A stretch of DNA of 64,000 nucleotides from positions 1 to 64,000 of the forward strand of contig DAOPZY010000015.1 in assembly GCA_035353615.1 (NCBI GenBank), written 5' to 3'. The translations under genes were made by a program, and so were the position numbers. This DNA is from CAXXOK01 sp035353615. GTDB taxonomy: Bacteria; Bacillota; Clostridia; Christensenellales; Aristaeellaceae. The notes below the pieces were generated by a model, which worked only from the letters and a program-made list of their open reading frames with translations, was not told the origin of the DNA and searched no databases. Positions 52,734 through 61,596 of the stretch are shown here, one piece after another. Each line of letters begins with the position of its first letter. Position 1 is the stretch's first letter.

Positions 52734-55317
52734 AAAGCGATCGGCTTCGGCCCACACCAGAAAGGGCCAGCTGGCAAACGAAACCTTGTGGAAGCGGCTT
52801 CGCTCCGTACGGGCGCGTTGCTGGTATGTGATTGGCGCGGGCACGCTGGTGATGATCGCGCTGTTCATTATCGCCATTACGCCGGAACGGTACGATCTGC
52901 AGGTCGGCGATATTGCGTACACCACCATCACAGCCTCCAAGGATGTTGTGGATGAAATCGCGACCGAACGCAACCGTGAAATTGCGGCTCAGCAGGTAGA
53001 ACCAACCTACCTGTTCAAAGAAGGCGTGACCGCCGAAGTGATGCACGATTTAACCTCTGTGCTCACCCAAGCGAACACCGTGCAGCAATACGGCCAAAAA
53101 ACGCTGGAACAGCATGCCCCTGGGGATGCGCAAGCGCAAAAAGCCTACGTGTTTACTACCGCCGAGCTGGAATATGCCAAGGCGCTCATTACGCTTGTGC
53201 CGCTCGCGGATTTTCAGATGAACACGCTGATGCGCGCAACCGATCAGGAAATGCTGGATTTGAACGACAACATCACCACCGCGGTGGAAAACACCATGAA
53301 TACCACCATCCGCGAGGGGTACCTGAACGAGTCCATCCAGTACCTGCAACAGATTATCGGTTATAAAACCGATATGGACCTTTTGCAGAACGTGGTTACG
53401 CCGATCCTCCGGAAAGTCGTGCAGCCCAACATGGTGATCGATCAGGAAGCGACCGATAAGCTTCAGCAGGAAGCGCGAGACGCGGTGGATCCGGTGATCT
53501 ACAAACAGGGCCAGAACATTGTGCTGGCGCGCGAGCGTGTGACCGCCAACCAGCTTGAAATGCTTAAAAGCCTTGGCCTGCTGGATGATGAAAACTTCGA
53601 TCTGATTATGTATATCGGCGGCGCGCTGCTGGTGCTTTTTGCGATGGCCGCCTATGTTTTCGTACTGCTGCTGTTTGGGATGGAGTTTCTGCAAAGCCCC
53701 AAAAAGCTGGCGATTCAGATGCTGATCCTGAGCGTGACGCTCGCGCTTTGCATCGCGGGCAAGTGGATCGATCTGTACCTGCCCCCCATGCTGCTAGGCG
53801 CGATGATGATGACCGGCCTGCTGGGCGTGGCCAGCGCGGCGGGCGCGAGCATCGCCCTTGCCATCATGGTCAGTTCGCTGGTGGCCGGCGGCAACAGCAC
53901 CTACGGCACTGAAATGGTTAACCTGTTGCTGACTTCCATTGTCAGCGGGTTGGTTGCCATTGCGATTATCCGGCATAAGCCGTATCGCCAGCAGGTGCTT
54001 CTGGCGGGCGTAGTTACGGCGATCACCAATATCGGCCTGATTTTGACCATTGGGTTTATGACCAATACCTCCATGCAGGATGTGTTTGCAAACGCGCTGT
54101 GGAGCGCGGCCGGCGCGCTGGCCGCATCCCTTTTGTGCGTAGGGTTGGACCCGATTGTGGAATCCGCTTTTCATCTGGCGACACCCAGCAAGCTATTGGA
54201 GCTGAGCAACCCCAACCAGCCGCTTTTACGGCGGTTGCTGATGGAAGCGCCCGGCACCTACCACCACAGCATCATTGTAGCTAACCTTGCGGAAGCGGCG
54301 GCCGAAGCCATTGGCGCAAACCCGCTGCTGGCCCGCTCCGGAGCCTATTACCACGATATCGGCAAACTCAAGCGGCCCCTGTATTTTAAGGAAAACCAAA
54401 TTGGCGAAAACCCGCACGAGCACACCAACCCGTATGTTTCTGCGGCAATCCTGACTGCGCACACGCGGGACGGTTTGATGATGGCGCAGCAGAACCACCT
54501 GCCGGAGGAAATTCAGGACATTATCATCGAGCACCACGGCGATACGCCTGTCATGTATTTTTACCATAAAGCCCTTCAGCAGGCGAACGGTCAGCCAATT
54601 GATATCAACGATTTCCGCTATGACGGCCGTCGGCCGCACCTCAAGGAAAGCGCCATTATCATGCTGGCCGATACCGTTGAAGCGGCTGTGCGCTCCATGC
54701 CCGATCCTACGCCGAAAGCCATTGAGGAGTTTATTACACGCCTTGTGCGCGGCAAACTGGAAGATGGCCAGCTGAGCCACGCGCCGGTCACGCTTGCAGA
54801 CATTGATAAAATCTGCGAGGCTTTTTCCGCCGTGCTCAACGGGGTTTTCCATGAGCGGATCGAGTACCCCGCCATATCGCTGGAACAGTTTAAGGGGCAG
54901 ATGCTGGCGGGCCGTATCGCGCCCACCACGGAAGAAAGCCCGGTAGAGGCCATGGAGCTTGTCCGCGTGCCCGAGCCGGACGTGAACACCCGCGATGCGG
55001 AAATGGCCGCTAATGAAGCCTTGACAAGCTCCGCAGCGCTCCGGGGCGATGGATCGCAAGCTAATAATGCAGAAGCGCAGTCCATAAACCTGGCTGCTGA
55101 ACCGGCAACGGTTTCCCCCATCCCATCTGCCGCATCCGCCATAACGGATGAACCCGCCGTACCTGCGGCCATATCCGACGGAATGGCGGAACCTGCCGCG
55201 CCGTCGGCCGTAGCCGATATAGCGGAGGAAACTGCCGCGCCAACGGATCGGTTGGCGCAGGCTGAAACCACCGAAACACCCGATGAATCGGAGGAAAGCG
55301 CTCACCATGAACCTTGA
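52723..55317 (+). CDS. pgpH: cyclic-di-AMP phosphodiesterase PgpH (7TM-HD) with C-terminal tail
   Basis: The 864-aa protein has an N-terminal membrane helix (about 35-55), a large extracellular 7TMR-HDED domain (about 60-300), seven membrane helices (about 300-480) and a cytoplasmic HD domain with TYHHSIIVANLAEAA and YYHDIGKLKRP. It should hydrolyse c-di-AMP to pApA. The last 110-120 residues are rich in Ala, Pro and Glu with no domain, beyond the usual family end. Its stop overlaps the next gene by 11 bases. Confidence 0.93.
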   Translation: MTPKKRSASAHTRKGQLANETLWKRLRSVRARCWYVIGAGTLVMIALFIIAITPERYDLQVGDIAYTTITASKDVVDEIATERNREIAAQQVEPTYLFKEGVTAEVMHDLTSVLTQANTVQQYGQKTLEQHAPGDAQAQKAYVFTTAELEYAKALITLVPLADFQMNTLMRATDQEMLDLNDNITTAVENTMNTTIREGYLNESIQYLQQIIGYKTDMDLLQNVVTPILRKVVQPNMVIDQEATDKLQQEARDAVDPVIYKQGQNIVLARERVTANQLEMLKSLGLLDDENFDLIMYIGGALLVLFAMAAYVFVLLLFGMEFLQSPKKLAIQMLILSVTLALCIAGKWIDLYLPPMLLGAMMMTGLLGVASAAGASIALAIMVSSLVAGGNSTYGTEMVNLLLTSIVSGLVAIAIIRHKPYRQQVLLAGVVTAITNIGLILTIGFMTNTSMQDVFANALWSAAGALAASLLCVGLDPIVESAFHLATPSKLLELSNPNQPLLRRLLMEAPGTYHHSIIVANLAEAAAEAIGANPLLARSGAYYHDIGKLKRPLYFKENQIGENPHEHTNPYVSAAILTAHTRDGLMMAQQNHLPEEIQDIIIEHHGDTPVMYFYHKALQQANGQPIDINDFRYDGRRPHLKESAIIMLADTVEAAVRSMPDPTPKAIEEFITRLVRGKLEDGQLSHAPVTLADIDKICEAFSAVLNGVFHERIEYPAISLEQFKGQMLAGRIAPTTEESPVEAMELVRVPEPDVNTRDAEMAANEALTSSAALRGDGSQANNAEAQSINLAAEPATVSPIPSAASAITDEPAVPAAISDGMAEPAAPSAVADIAEETAAPTDRLAQAETTETPDESEESAHHEP

Positions 55318-56221
55318 TTGGGAACAGGACGCGACGCTTGGCGCGTTGCCCGGCGAAATTGACGCTTCCTCGCTGGCGCTGGTCGCGGATTGCTGCGCGG
55401 TCGCGGAAGGGATATCCCTGCCGTGCGCCGTGCATCTGCTGCTGACGGACGATGCCCACATTCAGGCTGTCAACCGGGAGCAGCGCGGCATCGACCGTTC
55501 CACGGACGTGCTGTCCTTCCCTACGGTGCGTTATCGCCCGGGGCACACCGCGCGCACATCCGCAAAACAGATCGCGCAGGAAATGGACCCGGAAATTGGC
55601 GCCTGTTTTGTAGGTGATATCCTAATTTCACTGGAGCATGCCAAGGCGCAGGCTCAGGAATACGGCCACTCGGTCAGGCGGGAGCTTTGTTACCTGCTAG
55701 CGCACGGGATTTTTCACCTGTGCGGGTATGACCACATGGCTGCGGACGATCAAAAGGAGATGCGTACCATGGAAGAAAAAGCGCTGCAACTGGCGGGCGT
55801 TGCCCGCGACCCGGGCGCGACGACGGGTGCGCCTTCGGACGCCGATTTGCTCTCGTTGGCGCGGGAAGCCATGCGCCGCTCCTATAGCCCTTACAGCCGC
55901 TTTAAGGTGGGCGCGTGCCTGCTTTGCGCGGACGGACGCGTTTTTCAGGGCTGCAACGTTGAAAACGCGAGTTTTGGCCTTACCAACTGCGCGGAGCGCA
56001 CCGCCGTGTTCAAGGCGGTCAGCGAGGGCGCAACGGAGTTTACCGCCATCGCCATTGCTGCGGAGCGCACCGCCCCTTGGCCCTGCGGCGCCTGCCGACA
56101 GGTGCTGAACGAGTTTGCGCCGAACATTCGCGTGTTGGTCACCTGGAACGGCGATCAGGTCGCCCAAGCCTCCCTTCGCGAATTGTTGCCGCACGGTTTT
56201 GGCCCAAAAGACCTGAGCTGA
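55307..56221 (+). CDS. ybeY-cdd: fused rRNA maturation factor YbeY and cytidine deaminase
   Basis: The 304-aa protein joins two enzymes in one frame. Residues 1-165 are YbeY, with the zinc motif HGIFHLCGYDH (His133, His137, His143) and STDVLSFP, a single-strand RNase for rRNA 3' processing. Residues about 175-304 are cytidine deaminase, with NCAERTAVFKAVSEG (Cys228, Glu230) and PCGACRQVLNEF (Cys260, Cys263). The linker is about 10 residues. In many Firmicutes these are separate genes with dgkA between them; dgkA is absent here. The start lies 12 bases after GGAGG. No stop or frameshift was seen between the halves. Confidence 0.92.
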   Translation: MNLDWEQDATLGALPGEIDASSLALVADCCAVAEGISLPCAVHLLLTDDAHIQAVNREQRGIDRSTDVLSFPTVRYRPGHTARTSAKQIAQEMDPEIGACFVGDILISLEHAKAQAQEYGHSVRRELCYLLAHGIFHLCGYDHMAADDQKEMRTMEEKALQLAGVARDPGATTGAPSDADLLSLAREAMRRSYSPYSRFKVGACLLCADGRVFQGCNVENASFGLTNCAERTAVFKAVSEGATEFTAIAIAAERTAPWPCGACRQVLNEFAPNIRVLVTWNGDQVAQASLRELLPHGFGPKDLS

Positions 56222-56283
56222 GCCGTTCACCCAAAATACAGTCGAAGCCGGACCCCGCGCTTTGCGAGAAAACGAGGAAACCC

Positions 56284-57183
56284 ATGCAGGAAAAGAAAAC
56301 CTACCATTCTGGCTTTATCGCCATTGTCGGCCGGCCAAACGTCGGAAAAAGCACCTTGCTGAACGCCCTGCTGGGCGAAAAGATCGCCATTGTCAGCAAC
56401 CGCCCCCAAACAACCCGCAACCGAATTCTGGGTGTTTGCACGCAGCCGGACAGTCAGATTGTGTTTCTGGACACGCCCGGCATCCACACGCCGCGCACCC
56501 GCCTCGGCGAATACATGATGCAGACCGTTCAGGATGCGCTTCAGGGCATCGACGGCCTGTTGGTTGTGGTGGATGTGACCTCCGTAACGAAACAGGATCG
56601 GGATCTGGTTACGGAAATGAGCAACCGAAAAATCAAAAAAACGCTGGTGCTCAACAAAATCGATCAGATACCCAAGGAACAGCTGCTTGCGCTGATCCTA
56701 AGCCTTTCCAAGGACCCGTATGACGAGATCGTCCCCATCAGCGCGTTAACCGGAGACGGGGTGGACGAGCTGAAACAAACGCTGATCGCCATGCTTCCGG
56801 AAGGGCCGCAGTATTTCCCCGAGGACACGCTGACGGATCAGCCGGAACGGTTTTTATGCGGTGAAATGATCCGCGAAAAGGCCCTGTACCATTTGAAGGA
56901 TGAAGTGCCCCACGGAATCGGTGTAGAAGTAATGAGCCTGAAAAAGATCGGCGACGGGCTTACGGAAATCGACGCGACTATTTATTGCGAACGCCCCGCG
57001 CATAAAGCCATTATCATCGGCAAACAGGGCAGCATGCTCAAACAGATCGGTATGGAAGCCCGTATCGATATCGAGGCGCTGCTGGATACGCATATCAACC
57101 TAAAGCTCTGGGTCAAGGTTAAGGAAGGTTGGCGCAACCGGCGCGAGGATTTGCGTACGCTCGGCTACACCCGGCAGGAATAG
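56284..57183 (+). CDS. era: GTPase Era
   Basis: The 299-aa GTPase helps 30S ribosome assembly by binding 16S rRNA. G1 GRPNVGKST, G3 FLDTPGIHTP and G4 LNKIDQIP are intact, and a C-terminal KH domain follows (AHKAIIIGKQGSMLKQIG). Length is standard. It follows the ybeY-cdd gene by 62 bases with GAGG upstream of the ATG, and is the last gene of the unit. Confidence 0.97.
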   Translation: MQEKKTYHSGFIAIVGRPNVGKSTLLNALLGEKIAIVSNRPQTTRNRILGVCTQPDSQIVFLDTPGIHTPRTRLGEYMMQTVQDALQGIDGLLVVVDVTSVTKQDRDLVTEMSNRKIKKTLVLNKIDQIPKEQLLALILSLSKDPYDEIVPISALTGDGVDELKQTLIAMLPEGPQYFPEDTLTDQPERFLCGEMIREKALYHLKDEVPHGIGVEVMSLKKIGDGLTEIDATIYCERPAHKAIIIGKQGSMLKQIGMEARIDIEALLDTHINLKLWVKVKEGWRNRREDLRTLGYTRQE

Positions 57184-57282
57184 GAAGGGCGCTCGCATAG
57201 CTCATCCGCCGTGCACGCCGGTTTCGCTTACCGGAATCCTTCTGATCGTTTATACTTAATTCGACGACTTTGGATATGCATA

Positions 57283-57325
57283 ACGCCGCCCTTTCCCCAT
57301 CCTTTGGGGGAGGGCGGCGTGTTTT
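57283..57325 (+). terminator. terminator of the phoH-era unit
   Basis: ACGCCGCCCT (57283-57292) pairs with AGGGCGGCGT (57311-57320), and an inner CCCC/GGGG adds to the stem. GTTTT follows. It lies 100 bases after era. Confidence 0.85.
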
Positions 57326-57447
57326 ACGCTTGCGCGTTTTCCGGTTTATTCCAACCATGATGTGGGGTTTCGGCGAAACCCGCCTGTTCATTTCAATGCT
57401 TTGGGACAGGCGATCGTTTTTCGGTGTTCGACGTTTTCTCTGCGCAA

Positions 57448-58287
57448 TCAAACAGCGGCGGAAGGGTTTAGCACAAATTGTTGCACGGCATAGGCAACTC
57501 CGTTTTCCCGGTTGGGCAGGGTGATGACCCTCGCAGCGCTTTTCACACGCTCCGAGCCGTTCCCCATGGCGACCCCAAAACCGGCATATCGGATCATATC
57601 CAAATCGTTATCGTAATCGCCAATCGCCATTACTTCTTCACGCGACAGGCCCAGACGGTGGGCCAGCCCTGCCAGCGCGCTGCCCTTGCCCACGCCTGTG
57701 GGCATAATTTCCAGATTATTCCCCCAGGACGAGGTGACGCATAGCCCTTCGATGCTTGCCAGTTCCCTGCGAATCTGTTCCAGCAGCGGCGAAGCTTCAG
57801 CGGCAATGTACACCGCTTTGCACACGCCTTCCGCCTTATAAAGCGCGAGCGCTTCTTCCCCGTAGAGGTAAGCGTCCGCGTGGTCCCGGGCGACGTGCGT
57901 TCCCCAATTGCGTTTATCCACACGTGGATCATTTTTCAGAACAATCACCCGGTTTTGCTGAAAGCAGGCAAAGGTGACCTGATGCTTCAGCAGGGTTTCC
58001 GTCAGTCGGTCGGCCACGCTTGGCGCAAAGGTATGAATTTCATAGGGCAAACTGTGCGGCACGTCCAAACAGCACGCGCCGTTCAGGGAAAGGATGTGGC
58101 AGCGGTTCAGCGTTGCGTCGCTGGCAAAATAGCTGAGGTCGGTCGCGTTTCTACCGCTGCAAAACGCGATGTGAACGCCGCGCGCCTCAGCCGCCTTCAG
58201 CGCTCGCAGGTTTTCTTCTGGGATTTGCTCGTTCGCGTTGAGCAAGGTTCCGTCCATATCCAGTACAATCAGCCTGATCAGTTTCAT
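57448..58287 (-). CDS. Cof-type HAD phosphatase
   Basis: The 279-aa protein has HAD motif I LDMDGTLLN (nucleophile Asp), motif II SGR, and motif IV AIGDYDNDLDMIRYAG, with a Cof-type cap between. Cof proteins dephosphorylate sugar phosphates or cofactors such as pyridoxal phosphate or flavins; the substrate is not known. ATG at 58287 has AAGGAG just upstream. It is eight bases after the pseudouridine synthase gene. Confidence 0.92.
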   Translation of the reverse strand: MKLIRLIVLDMDGTLLNANEQIPEENLRALKAAEARGVHIAFCSGRNATDLSYFASDATLNRCHILSLNGACCLDVPHSLPYEIHTFAPSVADRLTETLLKHQVTFACFQQNRVIVLKNDPRVDKRNWGTHVARDHADAYLYGEEALALYKAEGVCKAVYIAAEASPLLEQIRRELASIEGLCVTSSWGNNLEIMPTGVGKGSALAGLAHRLGLSREEVMAIGDYDNDLDMIRYAGFGVAMGNGSERVKSAARVITLPNRENGVAYAVQQFVLNPSAAV

Positions 58288-58295
58288 CCAACTCC

Positions 58296-59159
58296 TTAAA
58301 ATGGGCATGGCAGCGTTATGGATAATGCATTCAGGTAGGAAAATTCGCCTTCCACCGAAAACGACAGCTCCGTGGCGCACAGCATCAGGCGTTTGGCGCG
58401 CATTTCACGGTTCCAGGCTCGGTCGCCGTATTGATCGTCCCCCAGCAGCGGATGGCCCAGATAAGCCATGTGCGCGCGGATTTGATGCGTGCGGCCCGTG
58501 TGCAGGGTCACTTTCAGGCGGGACGTCTCGCCGCTTTCCAATACCTGATATTCGGTGGTGATGGTTAGCGCGCCCGGAACCGGCCGGTCCAGCACGCGCA
58601 CCCGCGCGCGTTCAGCGTCCTTCAACAGGTAAGCCGTGCGCACCGCGCTTGGCGGGGTTGGCGCGCCTTTCACCAGGCACTGATAGCATTTGTGTACCTG
58701 ATGGCGATAGAAAGCCTGCTGCATTAGCCTGAGCGCTTGCTCATTTTTCGCCAGTATCAACAGCCCGTCGGTCTGGTTATCCAGCCTGTGGCATGGCATA
58801 GGCGTTTGGAGCAGGCGACCCTCGCTTGTCTGGTATACCCACTCCCCTACGGTCAGCCCACCCTTGCCATCCGGTTCGCAGGACAGGCCGATTGGCTTGT
58901 TCACGACCAGCAGAGACGCGTCCTCATACAAAATTTCGGGCGAGTGCGTCAAGCCTTCGTCCGAAAGATAAATTTTTATTTCCGCGCCCGCAATTGCCGG
59001 CGTATCCCGTTTCACACGCACGCCGTTCATTTTAACATCGCGGCGGTCAAACGCTTCGCGGATTCGGCGCTCCGCAACCTGCGGAAGCATTCTGCGCACC
59101 GCTGGGTACAGGTTTCCGCCCGATAGCGCCATTGGCAGGTTGAAGGTTTTCAGGATCAC
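58296..59159 (-). CDS. RluA-family pseudouridine synthase
   Basis: The 287-aa protein has an N-terminal S4-like RNA-binding segment (about 15-75), and the catalytic Asp lies in HRLDNQTDGLLILAKN. A further family motif is RLKVTLHTGRTHQIRAHMA. It converts a uridine in rRNA or tRNA to pseudouridine; the RNA target is not known. The start is GTG with GAGG upstream, 13 bases after the preceding gene. Confidence 0.93.
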   Translation of the reverse strand: MILKTFNLPMALSGGNLYPAVRRMLPQVAERRIREAFDRRDVKMNGVRVKRDTPAIAGAEIKIYLSDEGLTHSPEILYEDASLLVVNKPIGLSCEPDGKGGLTVGEWVYQTSEGRLLQTPMPCHRLDNQTDGLLILAKNEQALRLMQQAFYRHQVHKCYQCLVKGAPTPPSAVRTAYLLKDAERARVRVLDRPVPGALTITTEYQVLESGETSRLKVTLHTGRTHQIRAHMAYLGHPLLGDDQYGDRAWNREMRAKRLMLCATELSFSVEGEFSYLNALSITLPCPF

Positions 59160-59172
59160 GTTTCTGCCTCGC

Positions 59173-60219
59173 TTAATGTTGCAGGTTGGCGGTCATGCCA
59201 ATCCAGTGCGGGGTTTGCTGATATAGCCCGACCAATGCCGCGCGCATGGCTTGCGTAGGCTTCACCAAAATCACAGACGCCATCACTTCCGACATTTCCG
59301 CCAGCGAAACTCCCTGCTTGGCGAGGATTCGCAAATCCTCCGCCGCTTCCTCCGCGTCCCATTCCGGGCGCATGTAGCCCTCCAAAGCCATTCGCATGGC
59401 TTCGTGTAGGGGTTCTTCCTCCGGGAGCAGGCCGTTCATCCCGCCGGCAAGCGTATCCTCGTTCAGCGTCAGGGTGATTTCATCGCCAAGCCCCATCATT
59501 ACGATCAGCCGGTTCGGGTCCGCAAGGCCCGGATGCACCAGAATAATCGCGCGATCCAAATCCGTCATGTAATCAAAGGTCGCCTTCATGTAGCGGTAGG
59601 CCAGGTTTTGCGCAAGGGCATCCTGCCGCTGCATCACGTCCTTCATAAAGAAGAGCAGCGGTTGTGCGGAATGCAGGAACCCCGCAATGTAAAGCAGACC
59701 GTGAATGGTCGCGTCGTACCGAAAAAGCCGCGCCTTGGCCTGCGTATACATCGGATCGTTGAACGCCAGCAGCAAAGGCTCCTGTAAGGCTTCCGGCAGT
59801 TCCAGCACCCATTCTTCGCCTTCGGCGGAAAAGGAGCACCAAAGCCGCCGCGCCAAAGCTTCCGCAGCGTCAATCTCATCCCAGTTGGTGGAGGCGATTC
59901 GGCCTTGCGCCACCAGCAAACGCTCCAGCAGCACGCTTTCCCCATTGGACAGGTACAGCGCCTCCACCGGGAGCTGGCTCAGCACCTTGGCGCGCAAACC
60001 GTCAATCGTGGCAAGCCCGCCATTGTCAGGCTCGTTTGCGTAGAAGGAGCACTCCAACAGCTGTTGCGCCTCGTAATCCGTAGCCAGCGGGGAAAACAAT
60101 CCCACGGCAGGGAAAGCGGAAAGGCGGCGTTCGCAGGCTTCATACTGCTTTTCGCGCAACACGCTCATAGTTTTTTCACACCAATCCAGCTCATGAACCG
60201 TGCCTGATTCCCGCAGCAT
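59173..60219 (-). CDS. unknown 348-aa protein
   Basis: No family was recognised. The protein is soluble, acidic and mainly helical, without signal peptide or membrane segment. It begins MLRESGTVHELDWCEKTM and includes YMKATFDYMTDLDRAIIL and an MRMALEGYMRPEWDAEEAAE block. AAGGAGG lies upstream of the ATG, so the gene is real. It sits between ilvE and the RluA-type gene in a minus-strand run, probably co-transcribed with the latter. Confidence 0.8.
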   Translation of the reverse strand: MLRESGTVHELDWCEKTMSVLREKQYEACERRLSAFPAVGLFSPLATDYEAQQLLECSFYANEPDNGGLATIDGLRAKVLSQLPVEALYLSNGESVLLERLLVAQGRIASTNWDEIDAAEALARRLWCSFSAEGEEWVLELPEALQEPLLLAFNDPMYTQAKARLFRYDATIHGLLYIAGFLHSAQPLLFFMKDVMQRQDALAQNLAYRYMKATFDYMTDLDRAIILVHPGLADPNRLIVMMGLGDEITLTLNEDTLAGGMNGLLPEEEPLHEAMRMALEGYMRPEWDAEEAAEDLRILAKQGVSLAEMSEVMASVILVKPTQAMRAALVGLYQQTPHWIGMTANLQH

Positions 60220-60255
60220 CGCAACCCCTCCTTTTTCCTACTGTGGCATGAATCC

Positions 60256-61323
60256 TCAAAAAGTCGTGATCCAGCCAAACTGATCCGCCAGCTTGCCAAA
60301 CTGGATTCCGGTCAACGTGTCGTAAAGTTTCTGGGTGATTTTGCCGATGTTGCCATCGCCAATTTTCACCTCAGTTCCTTTATACGCAATTTTGTTCACA
60401 GGTGAAACAACCGCGGCCGTGCCGGTGCCAAAAGCCTCGGTCAGTTTGCCGTTCTTGGCGTCTGCAATCACATCGTCAATGGCCATGCGCTTTTCTTCCA
60501 CTTCGTAGCCCATATGCTTGGCCAGCTTGAGCACGCTGTCGCGGGTGATGCCGGGAAGAATGCTGCCGTTGAGCGCCGGGGTCACGATTTTTTTATTTTC
60601 GTAAACAAACATCATATTCATGGAGCCGACTTCTTCAATGTAGCGCTGCTCCACACCGTCCAGCCACAGCACCTGCGCGTGGCCCTCGTGTTTGGCTTTC
60701 GCGCCCGCGAGGATGCTCGCCGCATAGTTGCCGCCGGTTTTGGCAAAGCCAACGCCGCCGCGCACCGCGCGCACCAGCTGATCCTCCACATAAATGGAAA
60801 CCGGAGCAAGGCCGCTTGCGTAATAAGCGCCGCTCGGGGAAAGCAACACATAATACAGGTAGCTTTTCGCGGCGGAAACGCCCAGTTGCGCATCGGTGGC
60901 GATCATGGTGGGGCGAATGTAAAGCGATGTGCCTTCCTTATGGGGCGTCCATTCCTTATCCAGGTTCAGCAGCGCCATCAGGCTTTCCATATAAAGCTCA
61001 ACCGGCATTTTCGCCATGCCCATCCGCTCGGCGGAATGGTTCATCCGTTCAAAATTATCGCGGATACGGAAAAGGTTAAAGCCTTTTTCCGTGCGGTAGC
61101 ACTTTGCGCCTTCAAAAATTTCCTGCCCGTAATGGAGCACTGAGCAGGCCGGATCCAGCGACAGATTGCCGTACGGAACCACGCGCGCGTCGTGCCAGCC
61201 CTGACCCTCGTCATAATTGATCATCAGCATGTGATCGCTGAATATTTTTCCGAATCCCAGTTGACTTTCATCGGTCGGTTTCGCTTTCAGTTGGGTTGCT
61301 TTCGTGATTTTGATCTCGTACAT
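60256..61323 (-). CDS. ilvE: branched-chain amino acid aminotransferase
   Basis: The 355-aa PLP enzyme carries out the last step of Leu, Ile and Val synthesis or the first of their breakdown. The fold-type IV motifs are VLHYGQEIFEGAKCYR and FAKTGGNYAASILAG, with the PLP Lys, and EVGSMNMMFVYE. Length fits the BCAT class II group. GGAGG precedes the ATG. No T-box or other leader structure was seen before it. Confidence 0.95.
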   Translation of the reverse strand: MYEIKITKATQLKAKPTDESQLGFGKIFSDHMLMINYDEGQGWHDARVVPYGNLSLDPACSVLHYGQEIFEGAKCYRTEKGFNLFRIRDNFERMNHSAERMGMAKMPVELYMESLMALLNLDKEWTPHKEGTSLYIRPTMIATDAQLGVSAAKSYLYYVLLSPSGAYYASGLAPVSIYVEDQLVRAVRGGVGFAKTGGNYAASILAGAKAKHEGHAQVLWLDGVEQRYIEEVGSMNMMFVYENKKIVTPALNGSILPGITRDSVLKLAKHMGYEVEEKRMAIDDVIADAKNGKLTEAFGTGTAAVVSPVNKIAYKGTEVKIGDGNIGKITQKLYDTLTGIQFGKLADQFGWITTF

Positions 61324-61394
61324 GCTCTCTCTCCTCCGCCCATCATTCTCCGCATCATCCGTAAACCGGTACCAGTGCCGTGACGCTTAGTGTT

Positions 61395-61422
61395 ATTATA
61401 GACGCTCACGACCATCTGTCAA
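61395..61422 (-). promoter_or_regulatory. promoter of ilvE
   Basis: On the minus strand perfect TTGACA (61417-61422) and perfect TATAAT (61395-61400) are 16 bases apart. The leader is about 60 bases. Confidence 0.85.
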
Positions 61423-61596
61423 GGTTTTTAGCGTTCCAAAACCGTTTGTTTTCATACCTTGGCCGGTTTTCCGACTCCCGCGCCTCCTAAGAGGGCAAAT
61501 GGGCGATCGCGCGCCTGGAACGGATCGGATTTAATTCTGAACCCCTGCGATAACGAAGCCCAAAGGAAAGCCGGCGCCCGTGGCTCCTTGCTTTCC

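Noticed and set aside
61324..61400. T-box or other riboswitch before ilvE
   Set aside because: The leader from the predicted start site is only about 60 bases and contains no T-box sequence or terminator-antiterminator pair.
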